This document shows positions 30,172 to 38,250 of a stretch of DNA of 45,349 bases, piece after piece. The position numbers were made by a program, and so were the translations under genes. The stretch is from Streptomyces muensis (GTDB taxonomy: Bacteria > Actinomycetota > Actinomycetes > Streptomycetales > Streptomycetaceae). Every line of letters begins with the position of its first letter. The stretch's first letter is position 1. The notes under the pieces are model-generated. The model searched no databases, had not been told where the DNA came from, and worked only from the letters and a program-made list of their open reading frames with translations. Where the stretch lies: assembly GCF_021474425.1 (NCBI RefSeq), contig NZ_JAKEIP010000046.1, forward strand, positions 1 to 45,349, in the 5' to 3' direction.

Positions 30172-31698
30172 TCATGCTGCTTCCGTCCTGTCCGCCGCCA
30201 TGCCGGCCGCGTCCAGCAGGGCCGTACCGACGATGAGGTCGGCTCCGCCGAACTCGGGATCGTCCAGCTCGGTCCCGTCGTCCACGGCGAACAGCAGCTT
30301 CTCCTCGCCCTGCCGGTAGGCCGTGCCGACCGGCGGGCTGGCCGCGTGGACGGCCAGCAGTGCGACGAGATACGGCAGATCGGGGTCCTGTCGACGCGCC
30401 TGGGCGAGCAGCCCGGACAGTCTGCGCGGCGCGTCGGCCGGCAGGTCCAGCAGCTCCATCGCCGCGGCCAACTGCTCCTCGCTGAACCGGCTGTCGTCCG
30501 GCGTCGCGATGAGGTCGGGCTCGGGCATCTCGGCGCCCAGGTGCTCGCGCTCCACGGGCGGCGTCAGCAGTATGTCGACCAGGTCACCGACCCGCACCGA
30601 CACCGGCGTACGCAACCCGGTCCCGCGCGCGAAGAAGGCGTCCGTGACCCGGACGGACTGCTCCAGGGGCAACGGCAGGACGGGGGCGACGAGATGGCCG
30701 TACAGGTCGATCCCCGACGTCGTCATCGGCGTCGCGAAGGCCTGCCGGTCCTGTTCGGCCCGGAAGAGCGGTCCGGCCTCCAGCAGCCGCGACTGCAACT
30801 GCGTGTGCCGTCGGATGCAGTCCTTCACGATGTCGACGAGCTCGGCGGCGCGCCGCTTGTGCTCCGGGTCCTCGGTCTCGTCGCGGGCCTTGCGGATGTT
30901 GGTGAGGATCGCGTTCTCGTGGCGGTACCGGTCGGCGACGTGGTCCAGTGCTTCGGCGATCATGTCCGGCACCGCGTTCAGCCAGTCGACCGCGCGGACG
31001 TTGCGGCGGGTCGCGTCCAGGGCCCTGCGGAGGGTCTCGGAGTACTGCACGGTGCGGTACCGGGCCTGCTCGGCGGCGAGCTGCGCGTCGGCGAGGCGGC
31101 CGCGGTTGATCAGCACCTCCAGCTTGACCTCGGCGGCGATCTGGGCGCTGGTGACGTCGGTGTCGAGGGCGCCGACCAGGACGTTGACCGCCTCGTCGGT
31201 CGTGCGCAGGTACACGGTGCCGCCCGGCCCCGGCACCTCCTCGATCAGCTTGAAGTCGTAGTCCCGGCGGACATAGCTGCCGTCCGGCGCGAAGGTGCCG
31301 TAAACGGCACGAAAGCCGCGGTCCACGCTGCCGACGTTGATCAGGTTCTCCAGGACCCAGCGGGCCACCCGCTCGTGCTCGGCGACCGGGCGGTGCGGGG
31401 CCTGGGCGGCGATGCGCGGGATGAGGCGGGCGACGATCTGGTCGTGGTCGGCGCCCGTGTCGAAGTCCATGTTCAGTGTGACCAGGTCGATGGCGGCGAG
31501 GGCCACCTCGGCCATGCCGTACACCGAGTACTCCCCGGCGAGGTTGGCCTTGCGGGCGTCGAGGTCGTGCAGCGGCGCGGTGCAGGCGAGCGCACGCAGC
31601 CGCCGCGCCAGGCCCTCGTCGGCGGCCGGACCCGGAGCCGGGCGCGGCCCCGCGCTGAGCTGGGGCGGAACACGGTCCGTCGATGCAGGCGAAGTCAC
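30172..31698 (-). CDS. MukF/JetA-like kleisin subunit
   Basis: First gene of the three-gene SMC-like operon. The 508-residue protein has an N-terminal winged-helix-like part (about 85-150, containing RWVLENLINVG and YLRTTDEAVNVLV), a helical middle (about 165-330) as in MukF/JetA kleisins, and a C-terminal half that would contact the SMC head. No family motif is decisive; size, helical layout and gene order give the call. I prefer GTG at 31698, with TAGTCT ending 7 bases before it (leaderless mRNA). ATG at 31728 would add 10 residues but lacks a ribosome binding site. The N-terminal 35 residues are proline-rich and probably disordered. Confidence 0.7.
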   Translation of the reverse strand: MTSPASTDRVPPQLSAGPRPAPGPAADEGLARRLRALACTAPLHDLDARKANLAGEYSVYGMAEVALAAIDLVTLNMDFDTGADHDQIVARLIPRIAAQAPHRPVAEHERVARWVLENLINVGSVDRGFRAVYGTFAPDGSYVRRDYDFKLIEEVPGPGGTVYLRTTDEAVNVLVGALDTDVTSAQIAAEVKLEVLINRGRLADAQLAAEQARYRTVQYSETLRRALDATRRNVRAVDWLNAVPDMIAEALDHVADRYRHENAILTNIRKARDETEDPEHKRRAAELVDIVKDCIRRHTQLQSRLLEAGPLFRAEQDRQAFATPMTTSGIDLYGHLVAPVLPLPLEQSVRVTDAFFARGTGLRTPVSVRVGDLVDILLTPPVEREHLGAEMPEPDLIATPDDSRFSEEQLAAAMELLDLPADAPRRLSGLLAQARRQDPDLPYLVALLAVHAASPPVGTAYRQGEEKLLFAVDDGTELDDPEFGGADLIVGTALLDAAGMAADRTEAA

Positions 31699-31705
31699 GG
31701 TGCAC

Positions 31706-31711
31706 AGACTA
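31706..31711 (-). promoter_or_regulatory. -10 box for a leaderless SMC-like operon mRNA
   Basis: TAGTCT on the minus strand lies 7 bases before GTG 31698. A TTGGGC at about 19 bases upstream is a poor -35. If correct, the operon is transcribed from the start codon itself and the upstream ATG (31728) is not used. Confidence 0.35.
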
Positions 31712-31797
31712 GGTCCTGGGTCTGACATCGGCCCAAACGAACGCGTACCGCCTGGCCCCCGAAGCCCAGGTCGGGCCGGTCGTGGCCGGTCCTGGCC

Positions 31798-32490
31798 CTA
31801 CGGGGCGCTCACCCGCCGCCGGTAGACCTCCACGACCCGTTCCAGCGAATCGTCGAGATAGACCGCGAGGAGCTTCTCCGCCTCACCCTTGTCGCCCGCT
31901 TCCAGGGCCCCGAGGATCTCCCGGTTGCGCGCGAGGTAGGGCTCGTGCAGCCGGTGCGGGTCGTCCACCACGTGGAAGGCCAGCCGAAGCTCCGCGAAGA
32001 CGCTGCGCATCAGTTCGTCGGTGCGGGCGCTCCCGGCGAGCGAGACCAGTTCCCGGTGGAAGTGGATGTTGGCCGTGCCCAGCCCTTTCCAGTCACCTTC
32101 GCGCACCGCGCGCCGCCCCTCGGCGACCGCTTGGGCGGGCCCGTCCAGGGGGTACGGCGGTTCGCCGAGCCCGCGCACGACGGCGCACTCGACGAGGCGG
32201 CGGGTGCGGTAGATGTCCTCGACGTCCTCCACCGTCAGGACCCGTACGAACACGCCCCGGTTCAGCTCGTGCACCAGCAGCCGTTCATGGGTGAGCAGCC
32301 GGAACGCCTCGCGCAGTGTGTTGCGGGACACACCGAGCGCGCCTCCGATGCTGTCCTCCGACAGCCGGGTGCCGGGTGGGAAGAACCCTTCGGCGATACG
32401 GCTCCTGAGGATGTCCGAGACCCGTTCCGCGGTGCTCGTGCGGCCCAGGAGGGCACGGTCGTCGGCCAGTCCGCCCAGCTGCTCTGCCAT
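31798..32490 (-). CDS. GntR-family regulator, FadR/FCD subgroup
   Basis: A 230-residue dimeric repressor-type protein. The GntR winged helix spans about 18-82 (LRSRIAEGFFPPGTRLSEDSI, then GVSRNTLREAFRLLTHERLL). The all-helical FCD ligand domain spans about 88-222 and has the expected metal-binding histidines (HFHRELV and later). It is divergent from the MFS transporter that heads the pxp cluster, with a 19-bp palindrome between, so it very likely controls that cluster in response to a small carboxylate such as 5-oxoproline or an aromatic or dicarboxylic acid. The ligand is inferred only from neighbours. Confidence 0.92.
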   Translation of the reverse strand: MAEQLGGLADDRALLGRTSTAERVSDILRSRIAEGFFPPGTRLSEDSIGGALGVSRNTLREAFRLLTHERLLVHELNRGVFVRVLTVEDVEDIYRTRRLVECAVVRGLGEPPYPLDGPAQAVAEGRRAVREGDWKGLGTANIHFHRELVSLAGSARTDELMRSVFAELRLAFHVVDDPHRLHEPYLARNREILGALEAGDKGEAEKLLAVYLDDSLERVVEVYRRRVSAP

Positions 32491-32538
32491 GCCCGGAATT
32501 CAACCGCAGACACGAGAACGAAACAACAGGGGTATTGA

Positions 32539-32557
32539 AGGATCGTTCAACGATCCT
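32539..32557. promoter_or_regulatory. Probable operator of the FCD regulator
   Basis: AGGATCGTTCAACGATCCT is a perfect 9-bp inverted repeat around one central base. It lies midway between the divergent regulator (start 32490) and the transporter (start 32620), the usual place for an autoregulatory GntR/FCD operator. Nothing else in the window matches it. Confidence 0.8.
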
Positions 32558-32619
32558 CTACCTTGCTGCTCACCGTTCAGCTCAGTCCCGCACCCTCCGT
32601 CCCTCTCTGCGAGGTGCCC

Positions 32620-33933
32620 ATGAGCACGACCCCTCCGCCGAAGGCCCTGACCGACGCCCACTCCACCGCCGATGAACGAGCCGCCGGCGAACACGCCGGT
32701 GACGACGGCGCGTTGGCCTGGCTGCGCGCCCTTGGTCCGCGCGGCCGCCGCGCCTTCGCGGGCGCTTTCGGTGGCTATGCCCTGGATTCGTACGACTACT
32801 TCACGCTGCCGCTCAGCATGGTCGCCCTGGCCGCGTACTTCGGCCTGGACAGCGGCCAGACCGGCCTGTTCACCACCGTCACGCTGGTGGTCTCGGCGAT
32901 CGGCGGCGCCCTCGCGGGCGTGCTGGCCGACCGGATCGGCCGGGTCAGGGCGCTGATGATCACGGTCGTCACCTACGCGGTCTTCACCGTCGCCTGCGGC
33001 TTCGCGCCCAACTACGAGACGTTGCTGGTCTTCCGCGCCCTCCAGGGCCTCGGCTTCGGCGGCGAGTGGGCGGTCGGCGCGATCCTGGTCGCCGAGTACG
33101 CGAGCGCCAAGCACCGGGGCCGCACCCTGGGCGCGATCCAGAGCTCCTGGGCCGTCGGCTGGGCGCTGGCCGCGATCATGTACACGCTGGTCTTCTCGCT
33201 CGTGGACGACGACCTGGCCTGGCGCGTGATGTTCTGGACCGGCGCGCTGCCCGCCCTGCTCGTCATCTGGATGCGACGTCGGGTGCACGACGCTCCGGCG
33301 GCGGTGGCCGTACGCGAACAGAGCCCGCAGAAGGGGTCGTTCACGGCCATCTTCAAGCCCGGCCTGCTGCGGACGACGGTCTTCGCGGGGCTGCTCTCCA
33401 CCGGTGTCCAGGGCGGCTACTACACCCTGGCCACGTGGGTGCCGACGTATCTGAAGACCGAGCGCGACCTGTCGGTCGTCGGCACCGGCGGCTATCTGAC
33501 GTTCCTGATCTCGGGCGCCTTCATCGGCTACCTGACCGGTGGTTACCTCACCGACCGGCTGGGCCGCCGGCGCAACATCTGGCTGTTCGCGCTGCTGTCG
33601 GCCGTCTGTATCCTGGCGTACGCGAACATCCCGGACGGCGCCAACACCCTGCTCCTGGTGCTCGGTTTCCCGCTCGGGTTCTGCATGTCGGCGATCTTCA
33701 GCGGCTTCGGGTCCTACCTGAGCGAGCTGTACCCGACGGCGGTGCGCGGTACGGGACAGGGCTTCACGTACAACACCGGCCGCGCGGTGGGCGCCGTCTT
33801 CCCCACCGCGGTCGGCTTCCTGGCGGACAGCTGGGGCGTGGGCGGCGCGCTGGTCTTCGGCGCGATCGGCTACGGCATCGCCGCGCTGGCCCTGCTCGGG
33901 CTGCCGGAGACGCGCGGGAAGGAGCTGGCGTGA
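32620..33933 (+). CDS. MFS transporter, aromatic/small-acid:proton symporter type
   Basis: A 437-residue twelve-helix major facilitator with a hydrophilic N-terminus of about 45 residues. Motifs: [15 protein letters not shown] in helix 1, with the Asp pair of the acid-symporter group; the cytoplasmic loop [11 protein letters not shown] between helices 2 and 3; [15 protein letters not shown]; and the second-half loop [11 protein letters not shown]. These fit the AAHS/MhpT and sialate-type subfamily that imports carboxylates. ATG 32620 follows GAGG. It overlaps the next gene by GTGA, so it probably imports the substrate handled by the hydro-lyase and PxpABC. 5-Oxoproline is the natural guess, but this is inference. 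Confidence 0.92.
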   Translation: MSTTPPPKALTDAHSTADERAAGEHAGDDGALAWLRALGPRGRRAFAGAFGGYALDSYDYFTLPLSMVALAAYFGLDSGQTGLFTTVTLVVSAIGGALAGVLADRIGRVRALMITVVTYAVFTVACGFAPNYETLLVFRALQGLGFGGEWAVGAILVAEYASAKHRGRTLGAIQSSWAVGWALAAIMYTLVFSLVDDDLAWRVMFWTGALPALLVIWMRRRVHDAPAAVAVREQSPQKGSFTAIFKPGLLRTTVFAGLLSTGVQGGYYTLATWVPTYLKTERDLSVVGTGGYLTFLISGAFIGYLTGGYLTDRLGRRRNIWLFALLSAVCILAYANIPDGANTLLLVLGFPLGFCMSAIFSGFGSYLSELYPTAVRGTGQGFTYNTGRAVGAVFPTAVGFLADSWGVGGALVFGAIGYGIAALALLGLPETRGKELA

Positions 33934-34823
33934 ACCGCACCGAGGACCGCCCACTGGTTGTCAACGGCGAGCACCCGCTCACGGTCGCCAAGGACCGCCC
34001 TGCCACCGTCGCTGAGGACCGCCCCGTCACCCTCGTCGAGGAGCACGCGCACGCGTGGAGCCCGGAAGCGGCGCGCGCCCGCTTCCGGGAGGGCCTCACG
34101 GGCCCCACGGCCGGGGTCGCGGCGGGCCACACCCAGGTCAACCTGATCTCGGTGCCGGCCGACTGGGCGTACGACATGCTGCTGTTCTGCCAGCGCAACC
34201 CCAAGCCCTGCCCCGTCCTTGACGTCACGGACGCCGGTTCCTGGACGACCGTCCTCGCCGAGGGCGCCGACCTGCGCACCGATCTGCCGCGCTACCGGGT
34301 GTGGCGGGACGGCGAGTTGGTGGAGGAGCCGACGGACGTGCGCGCGCACTGGCGCGGTGATCTGGTGTCGTTCCTGGTCGGGTGCAGTTTCACCTTCGAG
34401 TGGGCGCTGATCGCGGCGGGCGTCCCGATCCGCCACGTCGAGCAGGGCCGCAACGTCCCGATGTACGTGACCAACCGTCAGTGCCGTCCCGCGGGGCGGC
34501 TGCGCGGCCCGATGGTGGTGTCCATGCGCCCGGTGCCACCGGCCCACGTGGCGGCGGCGCTGCGGGAGAGCAGCCTCCTCCCGGCGGTGCACGGCAGCCC
34601 CGTGCACTGCGGCGATCCGTCCGTCCTGGGCATCGCCGACCTGGGCCGGCCCGACTTCGGCGATCCGGTGGACGCCGGGCCGGACGACATCCCGATGTTC
34701 TGGGCGTGCGGAGTGACCCCGCAGGCCGCGGTGATGGCCTCGCGTCCGCCGTTCGCCATCACCCACGCGCCGGGCCAGATGTTCCTCACCGACGCCCGCG
34801 ACGAGCAGTACCGCGTCGCCTGA
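33930..34823 (+). CDS. D-glutamate cyclase family protein (DUF1445, putative hydro-lyase)
   Basis: A 297-residue member of the DUF1445/D-Glu_cyclase family, shown by [15 protein letters not shown] (about 60-74), [20 protein letters not shown] and MVVSMRPV. Mammalian members with this domain convert D-glutamate to 5-oxo-D-proline; bacterial members are often listed as hydro-lyases. GTG 33930 overlaps the transporter stop (GTGA) and follows AAGGAG. The first about 40 residues are an unusual low-complexity extension with repeated DRPxTVAE units not present in the family core. Lying directly before pxpABC, it could supply or clear 5-oxoproline. Confidence 0.88.
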   Translation: MNRTEDRPLVVNGEHPLTVAKDRPATVAEDRPVTLVEEHAHAWSPEAARARFREGLTGPTAGVAAGHTQVNLISVPADWAYDMLLFCQRNPKPCPVLDVTDAGSWTTVLAEGADLRTDLPRYRVWRDGELVEEPTDVRAHWRGDLVSFLVGCSFTFEWALIAAGVPIRHVEQGRNVPMYVTNRQCRPAGRLRGPMVVSMRPVPPAHVAAALRESSLLPAVHGSPVHCGDPSVLGIADLGRPDFGDPVDAGPDDIPMFWACGVTPQAAVMASRPPFAITHAPGQMFLTDARDEQYRVA

Positions 34824-34885
34824 CAACCGTCCGGCGCGCGACGCGGCGGACCAAGAAGAGACAAAGAAGAGACACGGAAGGACCC

Positions 34886-35644
34886 ATGACCTCGATCGAT
34901 CTGAACGCCGACCTCGGCGAGGGCTTCGGCCGCTGGCAGCTCACGGACGACGAACGCCTGCTGTCCGTCGTCACGAGCGCCAACGTGGCCTGCGGCTTCC
35001 ACGCCGGGGACGCGGTCACCATGCGGCGGGTGTGCGAGCAGGCGGCCGAGCGCGGCGTACGGATCGGCGCCCAGGTCTCCTACCGGGACCTGGCGGGGTT
35101 CGGGCGGCGCGCGATGGACGTGCCGCCCGCCGAGCTGGCGGCCGAAGTGGCGTACCAGATCGGCGCCCTGGAGGTTTTCGCGCGAGCGGCCGGCACGCGC
35201 GTGTCGTACGTCAAACCGCACGGCGCGCTCTACAACCGGGTCGTGCACGACGAGGAACAGGCCGGCGCGGTCGTCGACGGCGTGCTCCTGGCGGACGCCA
35301 CGCTGCCCGTGCTCGGCCTGCCGGGCTCGCGGCTGCTGGAGCTGGCTGCCAAGGCCGGACTCCCGGCCGTGGCGGAGGCGTTCGCGGACCGCGCGTACAC
35401 CGAGCAGGGCACGCTCGTGCCGCGCGGCCAGGACGGTGCCGTGGTCACCGACCCGGAGGCCGTCGTGGAGCGCTCGGTGGGGCTGGCCCGCGCGGGTGTG
35501 GTCGCCTCCCGGTCGGGGGCCCGGGTCGAGGTACGCGCGCGTTCCCTGTGCCTGCACGGGGACACGCCCGGCGCCGTCGAGCTGGCCCGCCGGGTGCGGG
35601 CGCGGCTGGAGGAGTCGGGTGTCCGGGTGGAGGCCTTCGTATGA
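34886..35644 (+). CDS. pxpA: 5-oxoprolinase subunit PxpA (LamB/YcsF)
   Basis: Catalytic lactam-hydrolysing subunit of the prokaryotic ATP-dependent 5-oxoprolinase PxpABC. The 252 residues carry all family signatures: LNADLGEGFG at the N-terminus, SANVACGFHAGD, YVKPHGALYN and the C-terminal LCLHGDTPGAV. The ATG at 34886 has GGAAGGA before it; the frame is open far upstream but those codons lie in the hydro-lyase gene. The 62-base gap before it is purine-rich with two AAGAAGAGACA copies. Its last codon overlaps pxpB (ATGA). Confidence 0.95.
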   Translation: MTSIDLNADLGEGFGRWQLTDDERLLSVVTSANVACGFHAGDAVTMRRVCEQAAERGVRIGAQVSYRDLAGFGRRAMDVPPAELAAEVAYQIGALEVFARAAGTRVSYVKPHGALYNRVVHDEEQAGAVVDGVLLADATLPVLGLPGSRLLELAAKAGLPAVAEAFADRAYTEQGTLVPRGQDGAVVTDPEAVVERSVGLARAGVVASRSGARVEVRARSLCLHGDTPGAVELARRVRARLEESGVRVEAFV

Positions 35645-36288
35645 GGGCGCTGCCCGTCGGCGACGACGCCCTGCTCGTGGAGGTGGCCTCGGGCGAGGAG
35701 GCCCAGGCACTGCACACGGAGTTGCTGCGGCGCCGAGGCGAGGGCTCGCTGTCGGTCCGCGAGATCGTCCCCGCGGCCCGGACGGTCCTGCTCGACGGCC
35801 TGGCCGACCCGGCCCGCCTGGCCGCCGAACTGACCACCGCCGAAGTCCCGCCCGCTCCCCCGCGCGCGCGTGATGTCGTCGAACTCCCGGTGCGCTACGA
35901 CGGCCCCGACCTGGCCGACGTGGCCGCGCACTGGGGCGTCGCCCCGCGCGAGGTGGCCCGTATCCACGCCGACACCGAGTTCAGCGTCGCCTTCTGCGGC
36001 TTCGCCCCCGGGTTCGGCTATCTGACCGGCCTGCCGCCGCGCTACGACGTCCCGCGCCGGGCCACTCCGCGCACGGCCGTCCCCGCGGGCGCGGTGGCGC
36101 TGGCGGGCCCGTACACGGGCGTGTACCCGCGTTCGTCGCCGGGCGGCTGGCAGCTGATCGGCACCACGGACAGCGTGCTGTGGGACCACACGCGCGTGCC
36201 GGCGGCGCTGCTGTCGCCGGGCACGCGCGTGCGCTTCGTTCCGGTGGGCTCGGCTCCGATGGGCTCGGCAACGGTGGGGAACTCATGA
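35641..36288 (+). CDS. pxpB: 5-oxoprolinase subunit PxpB (KipI-like)
   Basis: ATP-grasping partner of PxpC; together they phosphorylate 5-oxoproline for PxpA. The 215-residue protein starts MRALPVGDDALLVEV and has the hallmark FCGFAPGFGYLTGLP (about 118-132) and GGWQLIGTT. The Bacillus homologue KipI was first known as an inhibitor of the sporulation kinase KinA, but with pxpA and pxpC coupled here the enzymatic role is far more likely. Start and stop overlap its neighbours by 4 bases on both sides. Confidence 0.94.
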   Translation: MRALPVGDDALLVEVASGEEAQALHTELLRRRGEGSLSVREIVPAARTVLLDGLADPARLAAELTTAEVPPAPPRARDVVELPVRYDGPDLADVAAHWGVAPREVARIHADTEFSVAFCGFAPGFGYLTGLPPRYDVPRRATPRTAVPAGAVALAGPYTGVYPRSSPGGWQLIGTTDSVLWDHTRVPAALLSPGTRVRFVPVGSAPMGSATVGNS

Positions 36289-37154
36289 CCGACCGCGCGC
36301 TCTCCGTCGTCCGCGCCGGGGCGCTCACCACCGTGCAGGACCTCGGCCGCCCCGGACACGCCCACCTGGGCGTGCCCCGCTCGGGCGCGCTGGACGGCCC
36401 GGCGGCGGCGCTGGTCAACCGGCTGGTCGGCAATGCCCCCGAGGCCGCCGTGCTGGAGACCACGCTCAACGGCTGTGCGCTGCGGCCCCGTTCGACGGTG
36501 ATCGTCGCGGTCGGCGGCGCGCCCTGCCACGTCACGGTCGACGGGCGTCCGGTCGCCTGGGGCGCTCCGGTGCGCGTGCCCGCAGGTGCGCTCCTGGACG
36601 TCGGCACGGCCGTGTCAGGTGTACGCGCCTATGTGGCCGTCTCCGGCGGCATCGCCGTCGAGCCCGTCCTCGGCAGCCGCTCCACGGACCTCCTGTCCGG
36701 CCTCGGCCCACCGCCCCTCACGGACGGCACCGTGCTCCCCCTGGGCCGGTCGACATGGCTCCACGCGCGCGTGGACGCCGCCCCGCAGCCCGCGCCGCCC
36801 GCCGAACTCGTCCTGCGCGTGACACCGGGCCCGCGCGACGACTGGTTCACACCGGCCGCCGTACGTGCCTTCACCTCCCGTGCGTACCGCGTGTCCGCCG
36901 CCAGCAACCGCATCGGGCTGCGCACCGAGGGCCCCGCCCTGGAACGGGCGATCACCCGCGAACTCCCCAGCGAGGGCGTCGTCCTGGGCTCGGTCCAGGT
37001 CCCGCCCGACGGCCGTCCGGTCGTGTTCCTGGCCGACCATCCGACGACGGGCGGCTACCCGGTCATCGCCGTCGTCCGCGCGGCCGACCTCCCGGCCGCC
37101 GCACAGGCGGTACCGGGCACCCCCGTGCGTTTCGTGGCCGTACGCCGTCGCTGA
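36285..37154 (+). CDS. pxpC: 5-oxoprolinase subunit PxpC (KipA-like)
   Basis: Third subunit of PxpABC. The 289 residues show SVVRAGALTTVQDLGRPG at the N-terminus, HLGVPRSGALD (27-37), LETTLNGCAL and the C-terminal FLADHPTTGGYPVIAVV, all diagnostic of the biotin-dependent carboxylase C-like/KipA family. ATG 36285 overlaps the pxpB stop. It ends 25 bases before the convergent SGNH gene with no visible terminator. Confidence 0.94.
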   Translation: MTDRALSVVRAGALTTVQDLGRPGHAHLGVPRSGALDGPAAALVNRLVGNAPEAAVLETTLNGCALRPRSTVIVAVGGAPCHVTVDGRPVAWGAPVRVPAGALLDVGTAVSGVRAYVAVSGGIAVEPVLGSRSTDLLSGLGPPPLTDGTVLPLGRSTWLHARVDAAPQPAPPAELVLRVTPGPRDDWFTPAAVRAFTSRAYRVSAASNRIGLRTEGPALERAITRELPSEGVVLGSVQVPPDGRPVVFLADHPTTGGYPVIAVVRAADLPAAAQAVPGTPVRFVAVRRR

Positions 37155-37179
37155 CCCGGCTCTCCGCCACGCACGCGCG

Positions 37180-38250
37180 CTAGGCCGCCTCCGGCGCGGG
37201 CCGCTGCCCCGGGACCGAGCGAGGTCCGGGCACCGACAACCCCTCCGGCAGCGGCCACTGCCCCGACATCGGCCGGGGCTCCGGCACGGGCCGCTCCAGC
37301 ACAGGCCGCTCGATCACCGACCGAGGCTCCGGCACGGGCCGCTGCTCCGGCACTACCCGCTGCTCCGACAAGGACATCCGCTGCCCCGACACCGACGCCT
37401 GCACCGGCACCGGCACCGACCCCGGCACCGCCAGCGAAGCCAGCGCCACCGACACCGACTGCGCCGCGCGCAGGTCGAGCCGGCCGCAGGTGCCCTTCGC
37501 ACGGTGCCGCATCTCGGTGACGGCGAGGCGCAGCAGCTGGGGCAGCAGGTCGTTGCAGCGCCGGACCACCCAGGCGGTACCGGCCGTGGCCAGCCACAGC
37601 AGACTCGCCGACCTGGTGGGCGGCGGGAACTCGGGCTCGGCCGAAGGCGCGGCCCCGGTCGCGATGCCCCGCTTCGCCAGCATCGCGTGGAAGCGCAGCG
37701 CCAGTTGCCGGTGCCCACGCTCCCCGGGATGCAGCCGGTCCGAGCTCCACATCGCGCGGTCGCCGATCCAGTCGTCGTCGACCGCGTGCAGATGCACGGC
37801 CCCGTAGCGCTCGGACAGCGTGTGGACCACCGTGTTGACCGCCCGCTGCCGCCGGGCCAACGGATGGCCCAGCACCCCCGGCAGCCCCAGCATCGTGCCC
37901 GGGTCGGGCAGACAGGCCGTGAGCACGGCGGTGCCCTGTCGGGCGAAGGACGCGTAGACCCTGTCGAGGCGGTCGGCGATCTTCTCGATGTCGTAGGTGC
38001 CGCGCAGCGTGTCGTTGACGCCCACGACGACGGACGCGATCTGCGGGCGCAGGGCCAGCGCGGCGGGCAGCTGGGTCTCCAGCACGTCTCGCGTCTGTGC
38101 CCCGCTGACCGCCAGGTTGGTGAACTCGGCGGCGGGTTCGGACAGCCCGGCGGCGAGCAGCGCGGCCCAGCCGCGCCACCCGTCCCCCACGGGATCGCCC
38201 ACCCCCTCGGTGAGCGAGTCCCCGAGGGCGACGTACCGGAGCGGTCTCAT
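37180..38250 (-). CDS. SGNH/GDSL hydrolase with repetitive C-terminal tail
   Basis: Predicted esterase or acyltransferase-type hydrolase of 356 residues. Catalytic motifs are complete: Ser12 in ALGDSLTEG, Asn79 in VGVNDTLRG, and Asp171/His174 in SDRLHPGERGH. The hydrolase core ends near 200. A middle helical part (about 200-275) follows, and then a low-complexity tail (about 280-356) of repeated PVPEPR-, ERPV- and SGQ-like units. No signal peptide, so cytoplasmic unless recruited. The ATG at 38250 has GGAGG upstream and overlaps the glycosyltransferase stop (ATGA). As third gene of a coupled operon it may deacylate or acylate the glycan or glycolipid made by the two transferases. Confidence 0.9.
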   Translation of the reverse strand: MRPLRYVALGDSLTEGVGDPVGDGWRGWAALLAAGLSEPAAEFTNLAVSGAQTRDVLETQLPAALALRPQIASVVVGVNDTLRGTYDIEKIADRLDRVYASFARQGTAVLTACLPDPGTMLGLPGVLGHPLARRQRAVNTVVHTLSERYGAVHLHAVDDDWIGDRAMWSSDRLHPGERGHRQLALRFHAMLAKRGIATGAAPSAEPEFPPPTRSASLLWLATAGTAWVVRRCNDLLPQLLRLAVTEMRHRAKGTCGRLDLRAAQSVSVALASLAVPGSVPVPVQASVSGQRMSLSEQRVVPEQRPVPEPRSVIERPVLERPVPEPRPMSGQWPLPEGLSVPGPRSVPGQRPAPEAA

